From Saccharicrinis sp963677345 (lineage in GTDB: Bacteria > Bacteroidota > Bacteroidia > Bacteroidales > Marinilabiliaceae), in the NCBI GenBank assembly GCA_963677345.2, contig CAXXLC010000038.1:62001-126000 (forward strand): a DNA stretch of 64,000 nt. The letters are read 5' to 3'. The notes beneath the pieces are model-generated. The model searched no databases. It was given only the letters and a program-made list of their open reading frames with translations, and had not been told where the DNA came from. Positions 43,630 to 52,466 of the stretch are shown here, in pieces. The position numbers and the translations under genes are program-made. Positions within the stretch are counted from its first letter, which is position 1. Each line of letters begins with the position of its first letter.

Positions 43630-44292
43630 ATGAGGTGGATGTTTTTGATATTGTTATTGTTCGTGGCTTTAAATATAAATTCTCAAACCAGTTATATTGT
43701 TGATGTAGATGATAGAAATATGGCATTGGAGTTAATGGATGAGGCACAGCAATTTCTGGATGAAAATAAATGTAAGGAAGCACTTAAGGCCTTAATGGAA
43801 TCTTTGTCTGTAGACTCAGTTTTAAAAGAAACATATTTGTTGATTTATAAAGTTTGGCTGACTGATAAAAGTTGCAGGGAGATTGTTTTGGATGCTTTGA
43901 AAAAAGGAAAACAGATTTTTTCTGATGATGATGAGTTGTGTTTTTATATGGCAGAGATACTAAGATATGGTTCTGATTATCCAGAGGCAATATTGGAGTA
44001 TACAAATGCCGCTAACTACGCTAAAAGAAATGGAGAAGATTTTTATTTGGTTCATTATTATTATTTTAACAGGGCAAATTGCTTTATGCAATTAAAAATG
44101 TATGATGGTGCTCTTGTTGATTATGATTATACTTTGAAATTAAATCCTGAATTTTCAGCAGCCTATTTTAATCGAGGCGTTTGTTTATATAAAAAAGGGA
44201 AAAAGGAAGATGCCTGTTTGGATTGGAAAAAAGCTTTAGATATGGGTTATAATGTATCTAAAGAATATATAGATAAATACTGTGAAAAATAG
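43630..44292 (+). CDS. Secreted TPR protein
   Basis: 220 residues with a short signal peptide (MFLILLLFVALNINSQ) and four to five TPR units. The clearest are AQQFLDENKCKEALKALMES and the C-terminal AAYFNRGVCLYKKGKKEDAC, LDWKKALDMGY, which follows the pattern seen in many Bacteroidota periplasmic TPR proteins. No other domain is visible. It stands alone between the cyclase pseudogene and a terminator shared with the convergent 1160-residue gene. Confidence 0.8.
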   Translation: MRWMFLILLLFVALNINSQTSYIVDVDDRNMALELMDEAQQFLDENKCKEALKALMESLSVDSVLKETYLLIYKVWLTDKSCREIVLDALKKGKQIFSDDDELCFYMAEILRYGSDYPEAILEYTNAANYAKRNGEDFYLVHYYYFNRANCFMQLKMYDGALVDYDYTLKLNPEFSAAYFNRGVCLYKKGKKEDACLDWKKALDMGYNVSKEYIDKYCEK

Positions 44293-44294
44293 AA

Positions 44295-44332
44295 TAAAAA
44301 AAGAGGTTACTTTAAGTAACCTCTTTTAGTTT
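44295..44332. terminator. Bidirectional terminator
   Basis: Near-perfect palindrome aaaagaggttac-ttta-gtaacctctttt with A and T runs outside. It is shared by the TPR gene (+) and the 1160-residue gene (-). Confidence 0.88.
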
Positions 44333-44346
44333 ATTCATTAATAAAA

Positions 44347-47300
44347 TTATTTTTTGAAAAGAGGATCAGCACCAATAGTACCAACATGGTCTATAATGTA
44401 TTGGTCTGATTTAATGTATTCAATCTTTTCTTTTGCAATTTTAATTCTGTTTGTGATGTTCATTTGCTCAACTAATTCAGCATTTTCCTTAGCTGTAGCA
44501 AATGTTTCAAGATTATTTAACTGATTAGTAATAAATGCAAGATTTTGTTTTTGTTTAAGAGCTAATCTTTCTTTATACCAATCACTATTGATAACATAAT
44601 CACGATCAAAACACTTACGTAATTCAGGATCATCAATAGTTTTTCCTTCGTATTCTCCATAAGCCATGATGCTTAAAAGAATTTTTAATGGAGGAATAGC
44701 TGCTTCAACACTTCCATCTTCAAAGTAGGCTAATGCAACTTTTTGTTGTGCTTCAACAATGTTATTGATTCCGTCTACAAAATCTTCCATTCCCTGAAGT
44801 TCTGGTTTAAGCATTTCTTCGTTAAATACAGCCTTAGGTTCGTCGAACAGACGGTTCATACATCTAAAGGCAAAGTTTTCGGTAATTCTATAACCTAATC
44901 GGCTAGCAAGCACTTTTTTGCCTTCAAACTCAAAGTCTTCCAGTTTTTCTAAACAGCCGGTTTCGATTAATAACTTAGGATCTCTGTCTTCAGGTACTAA
45001 ACGAGCCCAGATTTCTGGAATTAAAAGACTGATATCGTGATCAAATCTTGATTTCCCAACATATCCTGCTGCGGAGCTAAAGCCTTGGTATTCTGTAAGT
45101 ATGTATGATAATAATGCATTGTTTAAGTCTGATGTTGGTGCTAACATATTGAAAGGACCTTTAGTTAAAGCACCTTCCGAACCAGCACCTGTAGTAGATG
45201 GAGATTTACCTGTTAAACTACAGATAAAGTCCATGAATAATTCAGGTAATTCCTGGTAATGAATAGGATTATAAACACTTAGTGGTCTGATACCATTTTC
45301 TTTATCCACAGGATTGTTTCTTCGACCAGGTAATACTGCGTTTACAATATGCACCACTGGTTGATCAGGAGTGATTCGTCTTCTAAGTCTGATACCAATT
45401 TCAGCAAGATAGCTATCCTCAGTTTCTACAGCATAAATATTTTTCTGTAAGTATCTTGGGTTTTTTGTTGGACCATCAGCAACGATACGAGTGTGCGAAG
45501 GTGTTACAAAATAGCTATCTTTTTCACTTGTGGCAACCTTAGTAATGTGGTCTTTAACAGGTTGAGTGTATTTGTCAAAGTTGATGGCATCTTCCATTAA
45601 TTCTATTGCATCGGCTTTACGCAATGGTTCGTAGTTTGTTAAGAAAGTTCCATCCTGTACAATATCAAATTCTGCATCAACATCATAACCTCTGATCACA
45701 GCTTCGTCAGGTCTTTGGAATAAGTGACTTTCGCAGTTTGCTGTTACTTTTACAGAAGGATTCTTGTATTCGTTATTTAAATACTTGATTCTGGATGCTG
45801 GGATTGTAATAGATGCAGTGATATCATCCTCCATTTGGATTTTATGACTAGGAACAAAGTCAGAACGTAGTTTGTGAACTAACCAGTTTTCGTCTTTGCT
45901 AAATCCAATACGAACATAACTACCAATTACTGGATTATTTTTATACATGAGAGTTGTTCCGGCACGACCATTAACAATCTCTACCGACATATAATCTTTC
46001 CAGTTTCCTTTTTCTGTATCGTTTCTGTATAAACGTTTTACAAATAAAACCAAAGTACGAATGTGTTCCGGTATGTTTTTTAAGAACTCATTATACTCTT
46101 TGTTATATTGATCAGAAGGAGTAAGTAATTTTACAGCCGAACCAAGAGTACGTTCCGGGCTTAAGAAACTACGAGTATCGTGAGTGGCTTCACCTGGTTT
46201 GTAATCTTTCCAACGAGTAGAGAAATCTTTGTTGATGATTTCGTCTGCTAATTTAAAATCCTCTTCAAGGTTTTGAATGTTGAAAGTTCCGTATTTGATA
46301 GCGTTTTGTAAAGACTTAGAAATTTCTGATTTACCTCCGCCAGATACAGTACATGGTTTGTGACAGAACATCCCTTCTGCACTTGTATGGATAATTCTCC
46401 AAAGTGGCTGTGCAGGGTGTTTTACCAATTGAAACTTATCACCAGAAGGGTGTACGTAAATCTTTTCAGGTGATAGTTTTAATGAAAATTCAGTTCCGTT
46501 ACTGTTCCATGAAACAGAACTTTTTTGAATGTCAATGTCAGCTCCTTCAGGAATGTAGATGATACTTGGATATTTTTTATCTATGGCATATCCTTCAGGT
46601 TTAATTTCAGCTTTATCACCAATTAAATTAATGGCCTCTTTAAAGTTATATGAATAACTGAATTTTTCAGAGAAATTTTTTCCAAATACGTTTTCACTCA
46701 TGATACCGCGAGGGAATGCAATTGCACCACCGGCATGTTCTTCTTCTACTAAACCAAATAAGTTAGCCGAGTATCCGATTTGAGTTTTAACTTCTTTTTT
46801 AGAGTAACCGTAATAGTTGTCGGCAATTAAAGTAATTACTGTGCCTCTGTCATCACGACAAGTTACTTTAAAAGCTCCGCCTTCGTTATATAGTTCATCT
46901 TCGCTTTCGTAGCACATACCTTCTTTTTTCTGACGCTCTGTGGCTTCAGAGATATGAGGCAGGCCAACATCTTTTTTCTTTAATTTAGTTAATTGTGGTG
47001 CAAGAATGATACATCCTGTGTGGCCGGTCCAGTGTTCAACATCAAGAGCAGCATCGTTTTCTGCTAAGTTGTGATCCCCTGCATTACCGAAGATATTTTC
47101 AACGAAATCAAGGTTGCTGGATAAACTACCCGGTGCAAAGAAGCGGATCTCCATACTTTTTTCTTCGATTACACCCTCTACCTTAGGACAAACAATGGGA
47201 CGGAGTAGTAATGATAACATTACTTTTGCCTTGTTTTCCTGATTAGATGTAAATGGCAAAATTTTAAATTCGTCAGATGGATTTAAAGCAGCGTGCAATA

Positions 47301-47829
47301 AGTGTGCAAAGGTTACTTTAGGTACTTCTTTTTTGTCTAAAGGAACAGGTAATCCTCCTGCAACAATGTGGAAGGTTCCTTTGGTTGTTCTTTTATCATT
47401 AGCCGGGTTGTTTAATATACCCTGTTTTACACGATAAGAATTAACTAAATCATTTTTAAATGTATCACCATTAGGTGGTAAACTAACTTCTCTGGCCATG
47501 CCTTTTTGGTTAAGAACCAATGTGTTGTTAGGCATACGTAGTGATTTGTCAATTTTTACATCCTTTAAATAATCATCTATAAAGTTTTGTATCCTTGAAT
47601 CAACCGGTGAAAGGTGATCAGACAACAATCTCGATTTTTCTCTGAAACTGCTGATAAGGCCTTCGGTTAACTCTAAAAACTTTGTGTTTGAAAGCTTTTT
47701 GTGAGCATCTGTTTCGTCATGAAACAAAGGTTGACCAAGAGCAGCCAATTGAAGGTTGATGTACTGGATCATTTCCTTACGATCCTTCTTGGTTGGTTTT
47801 GAGTTGAACACTTCCTCTTTCATTATCAT
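44347..47829 (-). CDS. Probable PPi-type phosphoenolpyruvate carboxykinase
   Basis: 1160 residues, one of the largest genes here. I believe it belongs to the diphosphate-dependent PEP carboxykinase family described from Propionibacterium and Entamoeba (about 1100-1200 residues, unlike the 530-600 of ATP/GTP enzymes), which interconverts oxaloacetate and PEP using PPi. Supporting text: CTVSGGGKSEISKSLQNAIK (about 490-510) as the phosphate-binding loop, the size, RPDEAVIRGYDVDAEFDIVQ, VVHIVNAVLPGRRNNPVDK, and TGKSPSTTGAGSEGALTKGP, the last a Gly/Ser/Thr-rich segment like a substrate loop. The family call is from memory of motif and size. A database could instead label it as a large DUF protein. 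A TATTTTTG promoter element lies 33 nt upstream. ATG 47823 is an alternative start. Confidence 0.62.
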   Translation of the reverse strand: MIMKEEVFNSKPTKKDRKEMIQYINLQLAALGQPLFHDETDAHKKLSNTKFLELTEGLISSFREKSRLLSDHLSPVDSRIQNFIDDYLKDVKIDKSLRMPNNTLVLNQKGMAREVSLPPNGDTFKNDLVNSYRVKQGILNNPANDKRTTKGTFHIVAGGLPVPLDKKEVPKVTFAHLLHAALNPSDEFKILPFTSNQENKAKVMLSLLLRPIVCPKVEGVIEEKSMEIRFFAPGSLSSNLDFVENIFGNAGDHNLAENDAALDVEHWTGHTGCIILAPQLTKLKKKDVGLPHISEATERQKKEGMCYESEDELYNEGGAFKVTCRDDRGTVITLIADNYYGYSKKEVKTQIGYSANLFGLVEEEHAGGAIAFPRGIMSENVFGKNFSEKFSYSYNFKEAINLIGDKAEIKPEGYAIDKKYPSIIYIPEGADIDIQKSSVSWNSNGTEFSLKLSPEKIYVHPSGDKFQLVKHPAQPLWRIIHTSAEGMFCHKPCTVSGGGKSEISKSLQNAIKYGTFNIQNLEEDFKLADEIINKDFSTRWKDYKPGEATHDTRSFLSPERTLGSAVKLLTPSDQYNKEYNEFLKNIPEHIRTLVLFVKRLYRNDTEKGNWKDYMSVEIVNGRAGTTLMYKNNPVIGSYVRIGFSKDENWLVHKLRSDFVPSHKIQMEDDITASITIPASRIKYLNNEYKNPSVKVTANCESHLFQRPDEAVIRGYDVDAEFDIVQDGTFLTNYEPLRKADAIELMEDAINFDKYTQPVKDHITKVATSEKDSYFVTPSHTRIVADGPTKNPRYLQKNIYAVETEDSYLAEIGIRLRRRITPDQPVVHIVNAVLPGRRNNPVDKENGIRPLSVYNPIHYQELPELFMDFICSLTGKSPSTTGAGSEGALTKGPFNMLAPTSDLNNALLSYILTEYQGFSSAAGYVGKSRFDHDISLLIPEIWARLVPEDRDPKLLIETGCLEKLEDFEFEGKKVLASRLGYRITENFAFRCMNRLFDEPKAVFNEEMLKPELQGMEDFVDGINNIVEAQQKVALAYFEDGSVEAAIPPLKILLSIMAYGEYEGKTIDDPELRKCFDRDYVINSDWYKERLALKQKQNLAFITNQLNNLETFATAKENAELVEQMNITNRIKIAKEKIEYIKSDQYIIDHVGTIGADPLFKK

Positions 47830-48195
47830 TCGGTTTTATGAATCTTCTATTATAAGAGCAGCAAAAATAATTAATTAAAGATATTTTTCTTCATTTAAAA
47901 TTAAAATAATCATTAAATTTTTTCCTTTTTATTACAAAAAGGGAATGAAAAATTTCAATCTGTTACAAAAACTTGTTTTAGAACATATTTTATTAAAATA
48001 TGTAAATGGGTTTTGTGTTAAATTATAATTAGGCTCAAGTATAACAAACAGCAGGATGAATTGTTTATATTTTGTTAAAGTAACTTCTTTTATCAATGGT
48101 TGAAAGTGATTGGTTTTATTCAATGCCGAATTTAGGTTATGAGGCAAAAATATTTTAGTATTAAACACATTCAACTCAAGATTTATGTTTTTTAA
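47830..48195. other. Intergenic region, promoter only
   Basis: TATTTTTG on the minus strand at 47869-47862, a good -7 element for the 1160-residue gene. The rest is AT-rich with no gene, repeat word or clear hairpin that I can see. Confidence 0.6.
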
Positions 48196-48750
48196 CTATA
48201 TTTCTTCTTCATCAGAAACTTCCGGTTCATCCTCTGATGTACTTTTCAATATTTCTTCCTGTTTTTTCTCATATTCATTTAAAGGAGTTAAATGATCGGG
48301 AATAGGTTCATTTACTTCATCTTTAAAATAAGGAAAAACGTCAGCAATGTTACTTTCTATAATCGAGGTAATATCATAATCAACGGTCATTCCATTCATG
48401 GATTCGTTAATTCTATCGTAGGCTTCTTTTAAATCTGATGCCAGAACCAGCATTTGGTTAGAAACTTTTTTCTCTTTTCCAGCTTTTTCATCAATAGATA
48501 CAAATACAACTTTGCATTTATACCATTTGTCTCCATCATCGTAAAAAAATAAATCGGTGTAGTTAGCCTTTTTTATTGAAGGTACAGAAAATTCTCCTCT
48601 GACATACTGTTCCATTTCAGCATGTATTCTGCTTTCTGCCTCAGTATAGGATACTGCATCGATTAAATATGGCAGGTTAACTTTTTTTTCTTTCCCAGTT
48701 TGTTCGTCTATTGTTTCGTATTTTACTTTACATTCAAACCATGTATTCAT
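48196..48750 (-). CDS. DUF4494 family protein
   Basis: 184 residues from MNTWFECKVKYETIDEQTGK. It contains two similar halves (WFECKVKYETIDEQTGKEKK and WYKCKVVFVSIDEKAGKEKK), then a helix and an acidic tail (EDEPEVSDEEEI). This is the Bacteroidota-specific DUF4494 family with no known function; the double CKV-x(4-8)-D-E-x-x-GKEKKV pattern suggests an internal duplication. An upstream in-frame ATG (48780) is ruled out, because the TATATTTG -7 element (48785-48778) would then lie inside the coding sequence; ATG 48750 is 27 nt downstream of it. Confidence 0.85.
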   Translation of the reverse strand: MNTWFECKVKYETIDEQTGKEKKVNLPYLIDAVSYTEAESRIHAEMEQYVRGEFSVPSIKKANYTDLFFYDDGDKWYKCKVVFVSIDEKAGKEKKVSNQMLVLASDLKEAYDRINESMNGMTVDYDITSIIESNIADVFPYFKDEVNEPIPDHLTPLNEYEKKQEEILKSTSEDEPEVSDEEEI

Positions 48751-48777
48751 AATTGCTTTTTTTGTGTTTTTGAAGCA

Positions 48778-48785
48778 CAAATATA
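48778..48785 (-). promoter_or_regulatory. -7 element of the DUF4494 gene
   Basis: TATATTTG on the minus strand (TAnnTTTG). Its position decides the start codon of the downstream gene. Confidence 0.6.
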
Positions 48786-48972
48786 GCAGGGTTATTTTTT
48801 AAATATGATCATATTTTAATTTTCTTGGAAGAAAAATAAATGCGATAAGGAGATGTAATTTTTTTAGGTGAAATTTTTTAAAAAAAAATTCAAAAAATTA
48901 TATACGTGTGCTTTTGTTTTTATTTGTCTAACTAATAAATAAGCACAAAATAGTAGCATAAATTTTACGATT

Positions 48973-49212
48973 ATGAAACAGGAAACAATTAGAAGAAACT
49001 TATATAAGGTTTTAAGAAAGACTGGTGTGCCGAGAGAAAAAATTGTTGAAGATGCGACTTTACAGGAGGAACTTTTGGTTGATGAATTGGATCTTACTTG
49101 TTTTTTGTTTCTTTTAGAAACGAAATTTGATTTAGAGATAGAAAACTCTGAGATTCCTGCGTTACAATCAGTTGGTTCTACCATAGAGTTTTTACAAAAA
49201 CATTGCGCCTAA
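48973..49212 (+). CDS. Acyl-carrier-protein-like protein lacking the carrier serine
   Basis: 79 residues with the four-helix ACP outline: helix I RRNLYKVLRKTG, loop EKIVEDATLQEELLV, helix II DELDLTCFLFLLETKFDLEI, helix III region. In ACPs the start of helix II is DSL with phosphopantetheine on Ser. Here it is D37-E38-L39-D40, with Glu in place of Ser, so no prosthetic group can be attached. It may be a regulatory or structural ACP mimic. It stands alone (the 60-nt gap downstream is a convergent terminator). Confidence 0.7.
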   Translation: MKQETIRRNLYKVLRKTGVPREKIVEDATLQEELLVDELDLTCFLFLLETKFDLEIENSEIPALQSVGSTIEFLQKHCA

Positions 49213-49239
49213 TACATCTTAATGTCAGATTATAAATAA

Positions 49240-49275
49240 CCGAAGAAACCAGGCTTAATTAAGGTCTGGTTTTTT
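49240..49275. terminator. Convergent terminator
   Basis: gaaaccaggc-ttaattaa-ggtctggtttttt stem. It serves the ACP-like gene (+) and, reversed, overlaps the end of the STN-domain gene (-). Confidence 0.75.
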
Positions 49276-50791
49276 CGCGCAAAGGAACAACGTTAATTTC
49301 TACAGGTAGAGATTTAAAGATGTCTATTAAGCGCTTCTCGGGGTTTATTATATTGTAATCCTTCCAGAAATTTTGATCAGTTGTGGTTATCCAATCTGAT
49401 AATACATAATTTGATTTAAAAGTGTCGGTGTATTTAATTTTCTGCCCTTTGCCGTTAATTGCATTTGTAACCAGGAGTTCTGACGTTGTATTGTAAGTAG
49501 ATTTTGTCTTTTTGTTCCTTTTGTCAGTGATCTTTATTTTAAGTTCCCCTCTGATATTGTTTAAAATCCATTTATCACCTACCGGCCTGTATTCTATATG
49601 GTATTGCGTGTATACCGGTGTGGATTTTATTTTTTTTGCCCTTTTTTGAATTAAAAATTTTTCGCTTTCTTTTAAGGTTTGTTTGGTCATTTTAAAGTCG
49701 GCACTTACCACGGCGTAGCTTTTTGTGTCAATATGGAGTTCTCCTTGATAATAAATATTGTCAGACTCGAATAAAGGCTTAAATCCAATAATATAAACCG
49801 ATTTATCTCTTTCAATAGTTTTGCCTATGTAGTAGTATACGTATTTAAGATCTTGATTTTTCCCTAAAAAGTCGGGATGTTTTACAATATCTAATGTGGC
49901 AAACAGGTTTGGTCCACCGGCTAATTTCAACCTGGCTAAAGAAATATTTTTATCATCCACCGTTTTCCTACCTTTTACAAAACGGGTTCTTTCCAATTCG
50001 TTGATTAAAAGGTAAGAACTTTTGTAAATATCTAATACAGCTTCTGATATTTCAATGTATTTATTATCCTGCTTGATTGTTTCACGAAAAAAAGCGGTTA
50101 ATAACATGGCATTCTCAGGATAATTATCAGGGATGTTATCGATTACTTTTTTTATAATTTCAGCTGCATTTAGATATTGAACTTTAATTTCTTTTAGTTT
50201 TATACTTCTTTGGAAAAGACAAATGTTTAATAAACTATCATCATCGGGTACTGTCATTTTCCTGGATTCGTACCCTATAGACGAGAAATATAATGTGTCC
50301 CCAATGTTTTTTCTGGGGATCAGAAACTTGTAGAAACCATCGTAATTGCTCGTGGTTCCTATTGGTGTACCTATGATAGATATGTTAACTAAAGGAAGTG
50401 GTTTTGAACCAGTATTTGAAATAATGTTACCGGTTAAAGTGATATAGTTCTTTAATTTAATTGTTCTGAAGTTTGGTGTGATGATAATTTGCCTGTTGTT
50501 GGTTTCAAATTTTATGTCCTGGTTTTTTAAAATATCTTTTAAAATATACGAAATGCTTTTGTTTTTGTAATCAATATTGATGATTGAGTCGTGAGATATG
50601 GTTACAGGATCATATGCAAAATGGATATGATGCTTTTGATGTAATGAATCTAAGAAATGTTCAATGCTTATTGATTCGTAATGAGCTGAAATAGATAGAG
50701 AATCTATAGAGTCGGAAATGTTTTGAGAAAACATTTCCGACGTTATGGATATAAAACACAGAAATGTAATTATTATAGATTGTCCTTTCAT
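49259..50791 (-). CDS. Secreted STN plus CarboxypepD-reg-like domain protein of a sigma/FecR operon
   Basis: 510 residues. Signal peptide MKGQSIIITFLCFISITSEM; then a secretin/TonB short N-terminal (STN) domain (about 35-110: YESISIEHFLDSLHQKHHIH, FETNNRQIIITPN); then a carboxypeptidase-regulatory-like beta sandwich (about 115-200: TGNIISNTGSKPLPLVNISI, TSNYDGFYKFL). The C-terminal 300 residues match the frameshifted gene at 12265-13585. In FecI/FecR systems the third gene is usually a SusC-type receptor carrying STN. Here the STN and CarboxypepD parts are present but no plug or barrel, so the protein may sense a signal directly or bind another receptor. It is the last gene of the minus-strand operon, 50 nt after fecR. 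Confidence 0.85.
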   Translation of the reverse strand: MKGQSIIITFLCFISITSEMFSQNISDSIDSLSISAHYESISIEHFLDSLHQKHHIHFAYDPVTISHDSIINIDYKNKSISYILKDILKNQDIKFETNNRQIIITPNFRTIKLKNYITLTGNIISNTGSKPLPLVNISIIGTPIGTTSNYDGFYKFLIPRKNIGDTLYFSSIGYESRKMTVPDDDSLLNICLFQRSIKLKEIKVQYLNAAEIIKKVIDNIPDNYPENAMLLTAFFRETIKQDNKYIEISEAVLDIYKSSYLLINELERTRFVKGRKTVDDKNISLARLKLAGGPNLFATLDIVKHPDFLGKNQDLKYVYYYIGKTIERDKSVYIIGFKPLFESDNIYYQGELHIDTKSYAVVSADFKMTKQTLKESEKFLIQKRAKKIKSTPVYTQYHIEYRPVGDKWILNNIRGELKIKITDKRNKKTKSTYNTTSELLVTNAINGKGQKIKYTDTFKSNYVLSDWITTTDQNFWKDYNIINPEKRLIDIFKSLPVEINVVPLREKTRP

Positions 50792-50842
50792 TAATATCAG
50801 TTTACACTAAAATAAAGGAATAATTCTATAAATTAAAAAGTA

Positions 50843-51802
50843 TTATTCCCTGGTGGTATATTTTAGGTTTAAATTGTGAGTTTTATTAATAGTATTCACA
50901 ATAAAATCAATAGAGTTTTGCTCAAATGTAGCTGTTATTTGAGTGTTATGATTAATTTTTTCATCGTTGTATATATTTACATTGTATATATTTTCCAGTA
51001 ATTCAATAGCACTCATTAAATTATCATTTTTAAAGGTTATTTCTTTTGTTTTCCAGGATAAATAGTTTTTATTGCTATTCTTTTCTTTAATAAGTTGATT
51101 GTTTTTGGGGTTATATAATGCTTTCTCTCCAATGTTTAATAAAACTTTATTTTTGGGATTACTTAAGCTTGAAACTTCTACAACCCCTGATTTTACAGTA
51201 ACTTCGGATAATAAAGAACTTGAATTCTCTTTGATATTAAATGATGTACCCAATACCTTTATTTGAATTACATTAGTTGTGATAATGAAAGGATGTGATT
51301 TATCTTTAGTAACCTCAAAAAATGCCTCACCTTGTAATCTGATATTTCTATTAGAAGTATTGAAAGTTTTTGGGTAACTAATAATTGAATTTTTATTTAT
51401 ATCTACAGTTGAACCATCTTTTAATATAACTTGCTGAATAGAATCTGTTGTTTGATAACTGATTAGATTGCTGGAATTGTTTAATAGAGGAAACAAGAAA
51501 AATATACCAATGATAATTAATACAGATGCAGCAATCGCAACGTAAGTGTAATTTAATTTTATTCTAGGTTTTTTGGAGATGGTTTGTGATTTAACATTTA
51601 ACCAGGCATTATCTATATTAACTTTTTCTTTAGTAAGTATATAATCTGTTTGATCAAGTCCTGTTTGAATTTGATTCCAGATTTTGTTATTGTTCTCTTG
51701 ATTTAGCCAGGAATTGAACTTTTCGTGTTCATGATCTGATGCTTCTCCTGAAACAATTTTTCCGGCAAGATTCCAATCGATATTTTCTTTGTTATTCTTC
51801 AT
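50843..51802 (-). CDS. FecR-family anti-sigma factor
   Basis: 319 residues. A short cytoplasmic part carries WNLAGKIVSGEASDHEHEKF, the anti-sigma motif region. One transmembrane helix (about 84-107) follows, YVAIAASVLIIIGIFFLF. The periplasmic FecR domain (about 120-220) has TVDINKNSIISYPKTF, RLQGEAFFEVTKDKSHPFII and VLGTSFNIKE. The C-terminal DUF4974 domain (ITFKNDNLMSAIELLENIYN, QITATFEQNSIDFI) is of the type that touches the STN domain of the partner. It relays an outer signal to the co-encoded ECF sigma factor, 14 nt upstream. Typical of Bacteroidota regulatory trios. Confidence 0.93.
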   Translation of the reverse strand: MKNNKENIDWNLAGKIVSGEASDHEHEKFNSWLNQENNNKIWNQIQTGLDQTDYILTKEKVNIDNAWLNVKSQTISKKPRIKLNYTYVAIAASVLIIIGIFFLFPLLNNSSNLISYQTTDSIQQVILKDGSTVDINKNSIISYPKTFNTSNRNIRLQGEAFFEVTKDKSHPFIITTNVIQIKVLGTSFNIKENSSSLLSEVTVKSGVVEVSSLSNPKNKVLLNIGEKALYNPKNNQLIKEKNSNKNYLSWKTKEITFKNDNLMSAIELLENIYNVNIYNDEKINHNTQITATFEQNSIDFIVNTINKTHNLNLKYTTRE

Positions 51803-51815
51803 TACTTATAATATT

Positions 51816-52385
51816 TTACCACAACATATGATAAACCTGCTTTTTAAGTTCAATAAGATTGTCTCTTAAAAACTTTAATGCTTTACCCATTTGTATTTCA
51901 ACAGTTTTAGGAGATATGTTTAGCTTAGTAGCAATCTCTCTGTATTTTAGTCCTTCTAATCTGCTTAATTTAAATATCTTTCTTCTTTGTTCCGGCAGTT
52001 GGTTAATTATAGATGATATTTTATCCATAATCCTACTGTCAGAGAATTTTATATTGTCAATGAGTTCTTCGTTTTCAATCGACTTTTGATAGAGTCTTTC
52101 ATGTTGTATTCTTTTTATTTCGTTATGACAACTATTTCTGACAGCAATCATTAAGTAGCCATTTATGCTTCTGATATTGTATTGTTTTCTGTTATCCCAA
52201 AGTTTAACAAATACATTTTGAACTATATTTTCAGCATTATCAATGTCATGTAAAAAGCTATTAGCAAAGGCAACTAAATGTATGTAATTATCCTTAAATA
52301 GCTGTTCGTAAGCTCTTTCGTCTCCATTTTTTATTCTTTCAAATAAAGGAGTCTGATTATCTGTGTTATTTTTATTGTTTGGCAT
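51816..52385 (-). CDS. ECF RNA polymerase sigma factor, FecI-like
   Basis: 189 residues from MPNNKNN. Sigma-70 region 2 (about 20-90) has YEQLFKDNYIHLVAFANSFL, DIDNAENIVQNVFVKLWDNR. Region 4 (about 125-178) has LPEQRRKIFKLSRLEGLKYR, EIATKLNISPKTVEIQMGKA. This is the RpoE/Bacteroidetes FecI subfamily that activates the operon of its cognate receptor or polysaccharide utilisation genes. An in-frame ATG at 52406 would add seven residues without family support. It is the first gene of the sigma-FecR-STN operon and is probably autoregulated. Confidence 0.92.
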   Translation of the reverse strand: MPNNKNNTDNQTPLFERIKNGDERAYEQLFKDNYIHLVAFANSFLHDIDNAENIVQNVFVKLWDNRKQYNIRSINGYLMIAVRNSCHNEIKRIQHERLYQKSIENEELIDNIKFSDSRIMDKISSIINQLPEQRRKIFKLSRLEGLKYREIATKLNISPKTVEIQMGKALKFLRDNLIELKKQVYHMLW

Positions 52386-52466
52386 GCAATACAATTTAAA
52401 AAGCAAACTGTCTGCTTTGTATTAAAGACACTTTTACCTGTGTTTTACCCCTATTGTAAGTTACAA

